This document shows, piece after piece, positions 35,991 to 50,100 of a DNA stretch of 64,000 bases. Numbering within the stretch: the first letter of the stretch is position 1; each line of letters starts with the position of its first letter. Source of the DNA: Telmatactis stephensoni. Its lineage: Eukaryota > Cnidaria > Anthozoa > Actiniaria > Isophelliidae. The notes beneath the pieces were generated by a model, which worked only from the letters and a program-made list of their open reading frames with translations, was not told the DNA's origin and searched no databases. Location: the NCBI GenBank assembly GCA_029948255.1, contig JALIZF010001691.1:186001-250000 (forward strand), read 5' to 3'. Position numbers and translations under genes: made by a program.

Positions 35991-37229
35991 GGCCACGCAA
36001 AATGCCAAGTACTAAACGTGTGCTGAATTAAACTACTGATGTATTTTCTGCTTTCAAGAGATAGAAAGTTGTATTGATATATATCTTGACAATATTACTG
36101 TTATATTTGTTAATACTAGAACAACATGTATTTTGACAGTTCTGCTATATATCACTACATTGACTTTCTTCAGAATTGTTTTCTAAATCAACAGTTTATT
36201 TGTTTCGTGTTTAATCAGGATAATTTCTCATTTTCTGTACGTTGGTGACAGTGTGTTACCAAGTCCTTAACAAACCCCAACAATGCTGCCTGGTAACCAG
36301 TAGTTATTTGTTGCTAAGGTGCTGGCTTAACTATAACAAAATAGTCCCTCATTTTAGTTTTATAGATTTTACAAGTTGGTCCTCAGAAAATTAGTCACAC
36401 AAATGACATTATTGCTTTAAGTTTTTATCTGATTTCTTACAAGATGACTTCATAAATAACACAATTGATAAAACCACAATTTTCTATTGTTATTAGTTTT
36501 TACGTCGCCGTGTCTTTACAAGCCTGTACACTGTAAAAGAACGTGTCGACTGGTTTAGGATGATCAAAACAACACAATTTTTTAGTAACACCTTTTTTGA
36601 GAGAACTTTCTTTCGAACTTGGTATATAGCGTTTCCTTTTCCGGTCAACTTTCATTCAAAATTCTATTTAAGAAAATTTCATTTAAAACTGAAATTCAAC
36701 TTGGCAAGTATTGATTCACAGCTTTATTAACTTTCCTGAAACTGATTTGACTTGGAGATGCTGTGTACTTACCCTGGGAGCGTTTTACGCCATCACAGTT
36801 ACAACCTCGAGGTTGTGTAATAATCCATCAGTTTACTGTTTATCTCAATTCTCTCATTTCGCTGTTCATTACTTTACTTAAGTAGTGCATGGCTTAATTA
36901 GGTCGGCGATACACGCTGCAATTTTTTCTCGTGCTGGCAATGCAATTTTAGAGATTGTTGCGAAAGCGAAATTGCATCATATCTGGCAACAACGGCAGCA
37001 ACGATGTCTCGCAACAAAAACTGTTTCAAAAAGCACAAAAGTTTCAATTTTTCTCTACAACATATTGAACATTGCACGCCTCGTGTCGAATGTTGCAGAG
37101 TGATACAGCACTTTTAGTGTTTCGACTTCATCAGTATTCTTTTTGGCCTTCTTTCAGTAAGCATTACAAATCAAGACACGGCGTGATTGTTTGCATTCTC
37201 CTTCCCTAGAATTCGGTGAATTCGGTGAA

Positions 37230-37545
37230 TTTGGGTGGCATGGGTGGCGTAGCGTGTAAAACGTTCGCCTCTCACCGCTGTGGTCCAACGGGTCGGGTCA
37301 CTGGTTCGAGCCCTGCGGATGCCACATGTGAGTAGAGTTTGTTAGATGTGTTGTTCTCTCCCTTGCCACGAGGGTTTTTCTCCGGGTTCTCCGGTTTTCC
37401 TCCCTCCGTAAAAATCAACATGTGAGCTGAGAGTTGTATGCTTAAAACAGTCAATGTAGTGGTAGTGTGTGTGAGAGTATACAGTGCCCCCAATTAGTGC
37501 GCAAGCGCTAGAAGACTTGGACACTTAAATAAACAGTTATTTTAT
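37230..37545 (+). mobile_element. tRNA-derived SINE, full-length looking
   Basis: A tRNA-like head has A box 'GGTGGCGTAGCGTG' and B box 'GGTTCGAGCCC'. The body contains 'TTTTTCTCCGGGTTCTCCGG' and 'CCCCCAATTAGTGCGCAAGC', and the tail 'GACACTTAAATAAACAG'. This body and tail look like a SINE family I have seen in anthozoan sequences. Taxonomic use is from memory. Confidence 0.8.
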
Positions 37546-37574
37546 GTAATTGCACGCCCCTTTCGCATCTCTCA

Positions 37575-37868
37575 TCGAACATCAAGCACCTAACACTGCC
37601 CCCTTTGTGCTACCATCGCACATCATGGACCTAACACTACCCCTTTAGTGCTATACCATCTCACATCAAGGACCTAACACTACCCCCTTTAGTGCTACCA
37701 TCGCACCTTAGTGCTACCATCGCACCTTAGTGCTACCATCGCACGTCAAGCCCCTAACACTACCCTCCTTAGTGCTACCATCGCACGTCAAGCCCCTAAC
37801 TCTACCCTCCTTAGTGCTACCATCGCACGTCAAGCCCCTAACTCTACCCTCCTTAGTGCTACCGTTGA
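37575..37868 (+). repeat. 42-bp minisatellite with shortened units
   Basis: The unit 'CGCACGTCAAGCCCCTAACT' plus 'CTACCCTCCTTAGTGCTACCAT' recurs about six times. Two units are cut down to 'CGCACCTTAGTGCTACCAT' (19 bp). It directly follows the SINE. Confidence 0.9.
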
Positions 37869-38601
37869 AAACCAAGATACGTGACTACAAGCACGTACAC
37901 AAAATATGAGTCGACAAAAACAAACATTTTCTCTACAGCAAATTAAATTTATTTTTCGTTATCAATCTACGGCACGGTAATCTACACGTGATTCAGTTGC
38001 TATGGTTACAGTTCTATTACCATCACGTGATGTCGTCAAACTGGGTCTTAGTTCTCCTCGTGAAATAGAAAGAGCGGATGAATGGAATCGAGGCTTTTTA
38101 CAATTGATGACCGTGAGGGAGTGGGTATTATATACAGATTTAAAACTATGTAGCCTAATAGTAAAATGTCTTGGCCTTCATTTCACAAAACGTGCGTAAA
38201 TTATTGATACTCGTAAACATAAAGGCGAAATCAATTTTTCGGTTCTTTTAATATACAATTTATTATTTTTTCGAGTTGATTTGAGCAAATCTCCTTTAGT
38301 GTGCAAAAAGATGTTTGTTCCAAACGACTTTCTTAAATTATCCGTACGCTTCGTGAAACCAGGACCTTGTAATTCAAGCACAACTACCCCTGAGATAGAT
38401 GGATGTTAGAACTTGTCCTAATAAGGTTATAACCAATCTGATTGGTCGACCATACAAATGGCTTCCATAACACGTCCTGACCAACATTTTTCTCAGTGAA
38501 TAGTTTTACTAGCAACGATTTATAGCAATTCTTAGGTATATGCGTTAAAACTATTTCTTTTCATTTAAAAAGTTAGCAATCCATTTATACGTTAGCTAGT
38601 C

Positions 38602-40689
38602 TTAAGGTGACTCCATATAGTAATTTTTGGACCAAACCGTTCACTTTTATTTGCCTTGTTTATAGCTTTAATCCGCAGCTATCGACTTGATATTGATACC
38701 AGCTATAGAGGTAAGATGAAAGTTTTCAATTATGGCAGTTTTAATATGATCAGCGTTACCATGGCAACGATAAACAATTATCGTTGAAATTGGTTTTTGC
38801 TAAATATCTCAAAAACCTGACCTGCTCGGGACAAGCGGTAAACGACATCATTAACTTCAAACTAAGGCAAAGCAAATTAGACTATCTTAAAGAAATTCAA
38901 TCTGTTTGATTTCGAGTAATTTGCAGAAATATTCTGAAGCATTCATTTTTATATGCTAAAAGTCACGACCGCCCAAGCGTTACTCAGAAGACGTGAAACA
39001 CCAACAAAACACTGTAAAGAAGCCTTTGCTTGTACACTTCAAAGTGGCTAAATGGTTATTCTTAACTCTCTTCCAAAGCGAAGATATCACTTTTTCTTTA
39101 CAGGCAACTTTTGATAAACATTGCCGTAACGTCTATTTCGAAATTATTTCCAAAATATCTCTCAAACGACTTAATATTTTTGCTTGATATGCTAGGAGTG
39201 TATTTATTATCATCTTCGAAACAACATTTGAAAATCCCATTAAGATTGAAACAGTAAAACATTTTTAAATTCACTGTTAAAGATGACCGACAAATGAACC
39301 ACAACTCCAGAATGCAAACGGCCGCGACAGCACTTCATTAGCATACTGACACCACGCGCGAAGCTTGGAGACCTCGTTAGCATAACAATTTTTAAATTGA
39401 CCTCGTTTTTTTTAAACAATTTTTTGATGTTTTTTAGCATAACAAGGCAGGCTATTCACAATTCCCGCCAAAACCATACCAATTTGAAAGTTGTAATAAA
39501 GCATAATAGTCTAAGTGTGCATATTTAGACTTACCATAGTAAGCCTAATGTAATGGTGAACCGACGTTTATCAAAGTAGCTGATAATTATTATTCCACTT
39601 GACATTTTCGTTCATTTGCGCGTGCATTCTTTCTCTCACGTGGCGAGTTGGATGTAGCGGTAGTTTTTATCGTGCTGCCAATTAAAAGTTATAGAAGAAA
39701 AACTAATAGAAAAAATGCACCCGAAGAACCCGACAAGAAAAAATAAATTATTCTTTTCTTCTTCTCTTTTAATCTTGACTTTTTGTTTACATTCTTTCGT
39801 CTTTCAGCTATTTTCATTGCTATATAATTGGCTTTGTTTTGTTTACAACAAGGCCTGTATGGTGGTTTTGGCGGGAATTGTGAATAGCCTGCCTTGTTAT
39901 GCTAACGAGGTCTCCAAGCTTCGCGCGTGGTGACGGCATGCTAATGAAGTGCTGTCGCGGCCGTTTGCATTCTGGAGTTGTGGTTCATTTGTCAGTCATC
40001 TTTAACAGTGAATTTAAAAATGTTTTACTGTTTCAATCTTAATGGGATTTTCAAATGTTGTTTCGAAGATGATAATAAATACACTCCTAGCATATCAAGC
40101 AAAAATATTAAGTCGTTTGAGAGATATTTTGGAAATAATTTCGAAATAGACGTTACGGCAATGTTTATCAAAAGTTGCCTGTAAAGAAAAAGTGATATCT
40201 TCGCTTTGGAAGAGAGTTAAGAATAACCATTTAGCCACTTTGAAGTGTACAAGCAAAGGCTTCTTTACAGTGTTTTGTTGGTGTTTCACGTCTTCTGAGT
40301 AACGCTTGGGCGGTCGTGACTTTTAGGTCTTTTAGCATATAAAAATGAATGCTTCAGAATATTTCTGCAAATTACTCGAAATCAAACAGATTGAATTTCT
40401 TTAAGATAGTCTAATTTGCTTTGCCTTAGCTTGAAGTTAATGATGTCGTTTACCGCTTGTCCCGAGCAGGTCAGGTTTTTGAGATATTTAGCAAAAACCA
40501 ATGTCAACGATAATTGTTTATCGTTGCCATGGTAACGCCGATCATATTAAAACTGCCATAATTGAAAACTTTCATCTTACCTCTATAGCTGGTATCAATA
40601 TCAAATCGATAGCTGCGGATTAAAGCTATAAACAAGGCAAATAAAAGTGAACGGTTTGGTCCAAAAATTACTATAGGGAGTCACCTTAA
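38602..40689. mobile_element. 2.1-kb fold-back element with nearly identical arms and TTAA ends
   Basis: The left arm 38602-39475 and right arm 39863-40689 are inverted copies with very few differences. For example, 39098-39304 and 39978-40184 are the same sequence on opposite strands. The left arm has an extra insert of about 57 bp near 39378-39434. Both ends are TTAA followed by GGTGACTCC, a TTAA target of the piggyBac kind. The 387-base spacer is non-coding. If transcribed it would form a hairpin with a stem of over 800 bp. No transposase is encoded. It ends about 500 bases beyond the ADAR stop codon. Confidence 0.9.
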
Positions 40690-41188
40690 GGCGATGTTTC
40701 TGGGAACGAGTTTAACGACGATTCAGATCTGAAAAACAGCAGATTTCGTACGAATGCAACATTACAGTACGGATTGACATTCGATGATTGCATTAACGTG
40801 AAAACCGTATTCTTACGTTTCCCACTCAGACGAAAGACAGTTTTTTTCCACAAATTTGTGAACGACGGTCAGAGTAGTGTGACCAAGATCTTTTCAGGGG
40901 TACGAACCGCCATTGGAAAGTCATCTCAATCAAGAGAAAACGATCGCGATTTTTTAGCTAATCAATAGTTTGATAGTATTTCCCCAGCTTTAGAGGTACA
41001 CACGTTAAGTTAGCAGCAACATTCAATGCACATGTCTACTCAAATGTTTACTTGAAACCACAGTTGGTGGAGTGAACAATACAACACTAAATAGTTCTTG
41101 AATTATCGCCGAGAGACTCGTCCCAGATTATCGTAAAACCTTTACTCACTACAATATTCTAAGGGCTTTTAAAACTGAGACTCTTGGT

Positions 41189-44100
41189 TTAAGTTGAACT
41201 CAGTTCTACACCAAACTGATCCAGTTCAATAGGTTTTTTCATTAGATCCCAGGACCCAAAGCCATTTTCGTTCAATTGTTTAAAGAGTAGTTTCTTTGCC
41301 TTAGTGTAATCTTTCGACATGTCCTTTGCTTGACAATAGGACGACGACTTGGCTAAGGCTTTGTGGTCTGGTTCTGTACTTTTAGAAATGATTTGGACGA
41401 ATGTTGCAAACAGGTTTTTCCTGTGGTGAAAAACAGAATTTGGAACAATTTAGCACTAAGTTTTGACTGGGAAATCAAATATAACGACGTGATAAAAACA
41501 ATAGAAGTGACACAACATGATGATTAAGACAATAGATGCAATGATAACGGCTACTATAGTAACATTGACGTAACGTGGTTGTCATGACAACAAACGGTTA
41601 CCATAGCAACAACGACGTAATTTGGTTACCACGACAACAAACGATTACCATAGCAACGATGACGTAATATGGTTACCATGACAACAACAATAACGTACTT
41701 TGAAAGTCTTGAAGGTGGATTATTAGCAGATGCACTTCTTCCCAAACAAGCCTCAAACACTTCAGCTTGATCTTCGTCTCCAATCATCCAGTTTAGAGTC
41801 ACGTTCTTGGACTTGTGCTTCGTCTCGACTTTACGTGCAGAGTCTTGTGACGCAATGCGACCGCAGTGGATTCTGGGATGGTTCACGTGATAAGAGCCAG
41901 GCAATTGTCCGCTGAATTTTTTCTCTCCTTGACCTTCTACGCGTGCGCAGACTGCACGAGCCAAGTGGCCAGCATCAAAAAGATCTCCAACAACCAATGA
42001 ACTCAGATATACTGGCTCCATAACGTTGCTTAGCAACGCTCCTTGGAGACCTGAATGTTTTTAAGTAAAAGTTTGTTTTTTATGGTAACATTTTAACTTT
42101 GAACATGGCTTGATGGATTTGTTGTATTTACATTTATGTTGGTTTAGAGTGAAATGTTATTAACATTGATTTTTTGTGTATTTAGCAGTTTTACTGCAAC
42201 AATTTTTTACACGATTACTATTTATCATGTTTCCAAATATTTATGAGAATTATGTCAAATACATGAACACTTTACGAAATGACTTATTATCAAATGCAGT
42301 CAATATGATTTCTTTGTAATAGAGCATGCAATATAAGTAACATCATGCAAATAAGAACGTGCACACAAACAGTACTGATGCTACTCGGAAAAGGGGTCTT
42401 TCTTGGTGTTGCTTGTCTAGAGTTCTTTGTATTGTAGGGAATTGCTTAAATCTAAGTTCTTTGTTCTTGTCTAGTATTTTATCTTTATGTCTCAGGTGCC
42501 CTACACCACCAAGAAAGACCCCTGAAAACCCTACTCCATTTACAGGATTTCCGTAACTAGAGCATCAAGTTTGTAAGGAGCACCTTAACAATAAGACAAA
42601 AGCTTACAAACGAAACTACAACTCAAATGAGATAACTCACCAAGTACATTCCATTTTGCTAACTTATCACTGCAAGAAGCAGTTCTAAGGCGTTGTCCAC
42701 GTTTAATACCATCAATGGTTTGTATTCCATCACTACTGTCCAAAGGGATTGTACCTTCACCTTTCTCTACTTTGGTCCTTAGTAGTCCTTGTTGTTTGTT
42801 ATCAAAAATTGGCTCTACATTTCCACTGATCTTCGTGCTAAATGAAGAAAATGGCTTTTAGTTAAAAATCTTAAAGGGAAATACACTAGAACTCCAAGTC
42901 CTAACTGGAACCCTGTTAATCATAAACCCCCGCTATCTCGAACACGCCCATTTCCCTTGAGTCGGGGTTTTTTTTTTCTTTTTTTTTTTTTGATCAATTT
43001 CTATTGGTTGTCTCAAACCCCCGCTATCTCGAACAGGGGTTCTACTGTTGTTATGAAAACATCCAGTAAATACTGTAGACCAGTTTTCGTATGAGTGTGA
43101 AACGGACCGTGCCGTACCGTAACAGGCTTCGTACTATCTTGGAGTATCAATATCCCATGACTTTCAATGACCTTTTCCATAACTATTTTCTATTTTCCAT
43201 GACCAAACTTTAGCTGATACTTTTTAAAACTGGAAAATTTGCATATGCGGGTTTTGTTATTTGCAAGAAACTGGATTACTTTCCAGTAGAAAAAATAAAA
43301 TTTTATCTTTTTTCCTAACATGAATGGAGCTACCAATTTTTTCTCATTCTATTTTCCATGATTTTCCATGACCTTAATTTAAATTCCATGACTTTCCAGG
43401 CCTGGAAAATGAAATCACGAAATTCCATGACTTTCCAGGTTTTCCATGACCCGTACGAACCCTGCGTAACTATGTTAGTGTCGTGATGTCTATAAAAACA
43501 TTGGAAACTTACGCGTAACCTATACTCTGGTCTCAGAGGGTTTCTTTTCTAATTTTTCTTTGATAAATTCGTCAAACAAGGAAAAATACAAAAGAAAAAA
43601 ATTTATAAAAAACAGAAGAAAGCCTCTGGGACGAGGGTACGCGTTACCGTGCCGTGGCTGTGCCATTTTCATAGTCACACAAAGACTACTTCATGTTCTA
43701 CTGCTTTGAATTCTGACATATTTCACAAAATAAGAAACAATTTGATATTCACCTAGTGTTTCCATTTACAAAGATGGCTGCGTCACCACAAGGAGCTGTA
43801 CTGACATAGAGATGGAACGTCACTCCATCACGTAACTTCATCTTGGCCCCTTTAGCCTTGGGCTTCTCAAAAATGCTGTCTTTGCCAGACAACAGGTCGT
43901 CTATCTGGCTGTGGAAATAGCGCACCAAACTTCTGCGAGCTATGACTTCTGCATGGGAGTCACAGACAATTGTGCCATCAAGACGGAGTTGATCACCACT
44001 GATACACCTGAGATAAAAACAAGAACATCAAACTTACAGCAATAATGAGTTATGTAATGATACCAATTAATCACCTCAATTACCCTCAGTCAATCCACTC

Positions 44101-47100
44101 CTGCATTCTATTACCAGGCAAATTCAAAAGACGTCGCCATTGACAACGACGAAGATGATGCAAGACTGAGTGGATACAACAGAATGAAGCTAACAAAAAT
44201 ATACTGTAAGACCATTCTGGTACAACAGGGACCTGCAAATCCAAACCACAGGGCCAAGAGGTGAAAGTACGATGAAAGAATCCACATGCAGTTCAGATAT
44301 TCTTTAGACTGTGTACATTGTATATGAATAGTAACAAACTCACTTGTTGCCAGTCCCCAAGCCGACAACACAGGATGAGTCAGCCCCAGTGTCCTTCATG
44401 ATCACAGTAGCCAAAACCTTGTAACCAGCAAACCTCCATGAATCAGGTGCACACTTGCTTATCTTAGACAAACAATTCCAACTCATGGCAGCGATTTCAT
44501 CTCCTTCAGTTGTACCAACAGGAGTATACTTAGAACCTTCATTCCTCTGTATGAGTTCTTCCAGAGTCAATTTTGCTGCTACTTCTCTTGCTGCTTTCTT
44601 GGTTTTTCCACTACCAATGCCAAACTGTTCGTCATCAATCTTGTATGCAGCATAGTGAGTTGATGGTGAAGAGCGGTTTGGTGGGGTTACATCAATGGGT
44701 TCTGGTTGTCCAAGATGAAAGGCTTGGCAGAACTCATACAACTCGCTGACTTTACTTTTGGTGCCTGAGTTTTTGACTGGATGTTGCACAGCACCATCTG
44801 CCTCAATGCTATCAGGTTTATCCATGGTACCTGGTGTAAGTAAATGTGGTGAAATCGTATAATCTTTGAAGGCCCAGTGTAAGATTAGCTATGCTAAACT
44901 GGTATACTTTAGAAGTATTTTTAAACCTTCCTTAAATAAAGTTCATTATTATTATTATTTATTATTAAAAGATGTAAGCACTCATCTTGGATGAGAAACT
45001 TGTCACACAGTAAACCTTTTAATGTGATTTTAATCTCAGACAAGTTTTTCATCCCACTTTCCATCTGTTTGGACAAGAAAATAGATGGATAAATTTGAGA
45101 TGGGAAACTTGTCCCTCAACAGGATTCATGTCAGGTGAGCTTCTCATCCAAGATGAGTTGTCATTCTCTAACATGAATTCAGCTATCAATTGAACACTGT
45201 ATCATAAAAAAAGGAAATTTATATCATTTAAATGACATTGTTAGTGCTAAGTTATAAACAGCAATTCTAGCCTTACCCATGATACATGTACCTGATGCAA
45301 AGTCTACACCAAGAAGATCCTTGAGAGCAATCTTTGCTGCTTCTCTTTTAGCATCTTTCTTACTGCGTCCATAGCCACAATCAAAAACATGTTCACCAGC
45401 AATGACTCTGAATGAATAGGTACGACCATGATCTGGTCCAGTGTAACCAATGTCTTCAAAATCAATCTGTAGACAAACAAGACATTGCTGTAAAACTGAA
45501 TGAAAATGAACACTGAATTTACTTTAAACCAAGAATCTTTTAATTACTTCTTATTCAATTTGTGCAGATGAAAAGATTATTGTGAGAAAGCTACCCAAAG
45601 CACCCCTACTATAGTTTACAATGGACACTGTACTACAATGTGCACTTCCCAAGATTTTACCTTCAATTTCTTACGTTGCCCATATTCATTGAGCTGGCTG
45701 ATTGGATGAGACTCAGCAACAGTTAACTTTGCATCATTTGGAGCTTTTGGTGCTAAAATAATGGAGAAGTTAAGAGTGGCAACTAAAAACCTGTTTTTTA
45801 TGAATGACATATATCAAGCACATTTACTATGACTTTGAAAGCATGGCATAGTTACTGCTGCAGTAATTTTGAACGTTTTTATAGACATCACAGCACTTAC
45901 ACAGCACAGTACAGGGTGGGCCATTTCACAAGCTCATGCAGAAACTGCAGCAGAGGCACATTAAGCAATATTCACATGTTATCGTGAGAATAATTACTTA
46001 CGCATCTGTATTGGCATGTTATATAAATCCTTTAAAGCATGAAGTGCTGCAGCCTTCTTTGCTTTAGACTTTGATGCTCCTGTTCCTTTCTCAAAGGTCC
46101 TGTCTTCTACTGTGACAGTGTAGCCAAACACTCTACTGTGGTCTGGTCCTACTTGCTGATGTTCCTCAAAGACAACCTGTAATGTATCACACACCAAAAT
46201 TAATACTAGTATAACCTACACATGCAAGAATGGCCATGAAATCTTAGTGATGTACATAATTTTGACAGAATGAAAGTAATGCCAGGTGCTCATGGAGAAA
46301 ACTTGAGTTTACATGCAACAACTAATGTTAGAGATAAAGTGCCTTTATATTCTCTTGGTCACTAACTGTAATAGGCATAACTACTTGACTTATAAACTTG
46401 CAGAGAATGATGGTTCACCCTTAACCCCACAAACCTGTCCATGACTTAAATGGGTATAAAAGATACACAAATTAGAAAGACTTCAAAACAAGTGTTCAAG
46501 ATCATTGCCAGGCAATGAACTTAATGTGTGATCTCACTTGGAAAGTTACAAGTGGTGGCACTAGCCAATGCAACTGACCCTGCAGACTTGTCCCTACATA
46601 CAGTTTATTGTATATTGCAAGTGAATTCTTGGTAACTGAGATATTCTAAGTTTTTTATACCAAGTTTTACCTTTTGTTGACTACGTTGACAGTACTCATT
46701 TAACAACATTACAGGGTCCTTGTTAAGGACAACACCATCAGTAGAGTCTACAGATGCACCTTCAGTATCAGGTGGGTTTGGTTCAACAGAGTTGCTGTTG
46801 CTGGTATCATACAATCCTGCAATAGAACACCACAATGATGTGCTAATCAACAAATGAATGACTGACTGTCACTGGATATGAACAGTATTTTTCTAAAGTA
46901 CATGCATACAGTACCATGCAGGACCAACTCTTACAGTCAGGTCTATCAGTTTATGGAATCAAAACAAAGTCAATCTTGAAGATTCCATAAGATTCCAATT
47001 TTATGTTCATAATAATAATGTTCATTAGCTTGTTATCGCTGGTATCTCTTAGGGGTTGAAAATCATCCAGCCACGCCCTTCTTAATAGACTTCCGGTATC

Positions 47101-50100
47101 TTTGAGGGGTATTTTTAAAAATTGCCAACAAGCATACCCGATCCTTTTACAATGGAGTCCCTGTAACTCAAGATAAATACCAATCACATAGTACCTTCTT
47201 TTGGCTCCCAGTTGATGAGCTCCTTCAAACCAACAATAGCAGCAAGTTTTCTGGCCATCTTTTTTGCACTGCTTCTGCAAGGTCCAAACTTTTGAGAGCC
47301 AACAATAACAAACGACTCAAACATCCCTGGGTAGGAACATGGAGTGTCTTCAAATTTAACCTAGATTTCAAAACATCAATAGTTTACTTTGTGTATTATA
47401 ATGTGGGATATAACTAGTTATTGATTGTTGCCTTGGATACCATAATCCAAGTAAAATTAATGTAAATAAATAAATAATTTTTTCAACAGATCCACAGTGC
47501 TTCTTCCTCTGCTGGCACTCACACTCACTACCTACATTAAGTATTCTACGTACATATACATGTACTGTACTTGCTAAACTCACGTTGATTTTGTCGAGGG
47601 AGAAAAAACTGGAATACCCATGCAAAGAAAAACCCTTCTGGCATGGTAAAGGACAACACGGCAAACAAACTAAGTTCACTCATGATTCAGAGCCCAAGCT
47701 AGGGCTCAAACCTGGACCAGAGTGGTGAATGGCCAGCACTCTCATCACTACATTTAGGCCAACTTGATGCCACATGGTATTAAGCCAGTAATTAAAATTA
47801 CTTGTCATGAGTAAAGTTTGGAATTACGATTTTAGAGATATATTTAATAGTGTTTTTAGATTGTGGTACAGTAAAATAATGTAATATGACTTCTAGAAGC
47901 AAATGATGCACGCTATTGTTCACTTTGAATTTCCAAACTAGCTAACTGCTAACTAACCTGAAGATTCATCTTTTGTCCATACTCATTAATCAACATGACA
48001 GGATCTTTGTCTGGAGGAGCAGACAACTGATTGTTTTTAGGTTTCTTGGTACGGCTGTGGTGTCGCTTTAAACCAGAAAATCGTTTGTAAGGAAGTGGTG
48101 AGAGTAGAGACCCACCACCGGTGGGGTCATGTCCAGTCGCACCTAAACTTGGATATGCGCCATAAGAACCTGGTTCTAGACAAAAGGAGAAAAAAGGTGT
48201 CTAAAATTAACAGGGTTCTCAAGAATGGCCCAGCAACCAGTCATACCTCAAGCTACTAAAGTTATGGTTTTTGCTGGCTGAAAGTTGCTGGGAAAAGCCA
48301 AAAAATAGGTTGATTGGCTGCCAGTACTGCATGTCCACTAAAGTTCATTTTCCAGCTACTTTTTGACAACCCTGAATAAAACGTAATTATGATTCTTCAA
48401 TTTTCAGGTTTTTTCTGTTCAATGCATTAGCTCTCAAGGGTGTGCCTGGTAATGTATTACAAAGTAAGTTTTATCTCAGCAATGGTCCATGGGAGAGGTA
48501 CAATGTAACTCACAACAAAGCAAAATACTTCCACAGGTTTGCACATTTGGCTTGGTCTTTGAATCTTTACCTGTTATTTTTATATGATTTTGCCAATTTG
48601 TATTTTGTTTGCCACGTTGGTCTTTCTCAGAGTGACACCATACAACATGGCAATGGCATACATTAATTTTCTTACTAAAGAATGAGTTTTGGGGAAATTA
48701 TTAATTAACATCTTTGCAAAAAATTATCTTTGGGGCTGAAAATTCCTTGGACATTCAGAGCTTTACTTGCTCTTTACAAAGACATAAACTGAATTTATTC
48801 AGGGATGTGAAATCTGCTGATATTTTGGTGACCCGTAGAGTGACACTAACCACAAAGTGCCATACATTTCTTACTAAAGAATGAGCAGTTAATGGCAATA
48901 TCTTAGCAACAAAAACTTGCTTCCATTCAAAATTTTACAGTTACATAGTTTTGAGTGAATGCAGACATTTGATTTCACTCAGTATCCTGGAATTTTTCGA
49001 TGACGTAAGTGAAAGTCAAGAATTCTGGTCACTGCAAGGCTTTTTGAAAAAAATGACATTTAGATCCTCACCGATCTACATTGGGCATCATGTGACCCTG
49101 CAGTACCAAAGACCACTGGCCAGTGTGCCTCATTATTTTAACTTTGCCTAAATTTCATTTAGCCACATCAATTTGCTAGTTGGTGCAGTTTATCCTAAAC
49201 TTGTGGGTAAAGCCTCCTAACAAGAGTACTGTACAAAAGAGATTTGGAACTCTGCATCTGCATTTGAGAAGTGTCATCTCCTTTAAAAGAACTATCTATT
49301 GTCTGTAAAGAAACTGCCCCCTATCTATTGCTAGGACTTGGGAGGTTGGCAGTTGTCCTTCATTTTTAGCATTTAGTAGTATGTTTAACTCAATACTAGA
49401 GAATTCACTACAGTAAACAGAACAGAACAGAACAGAACAGAACAGAACAGAACAGAACAGAACAGAACAGAACAGAACAGAACAGAACAGAACAGAACAG
49501 AACAGAACAGAACAGAACAGAACAGAACAGAACAGAACAGAACAGAACAGAACAGAACAGAACAGAACAGAACAGAACAGAACAGAACAGAACAGAACAG
49601 AACAGAACAGAACAGAACAGAACAGAACAGAACAGAACAGAACAGAACAGAACAGAACAGAACAGAACAGAACAGAACAGAACAGAACAGAACAGAACAG
49701 AACAGAACAGAACAGAACAGAACTTAAAACAGAACAGAACTTAAAACAGAACAGAACAGAACAGAACAGAACTGAGCAGAACAGAACAGAATAGAAAAGA
49801 ATAAAGGGTGAAGAGTTTTACTTGAGCCTATGAAACCACCCATGGTGAAGGCCTTCTGCCAGACACATAGTACAACTACTGTCACTTGACAAAAGAATTG
49901 ATTAATTATAAAGCCATGTTTCTTTTGCATCTAATCTCAACAATAAATTTACACTCATTTGTTGAAGCACACAAACTGACAGCAGAGCAAAAGCATGTAC
50001 AAACATTTCCAGGCTTAAAATAATCTGGGTATTATAATACAGTTCGTGATATCAAGGAAACATAATAATTCCTATAAACAGATGTTTATTCGTATTAAAA

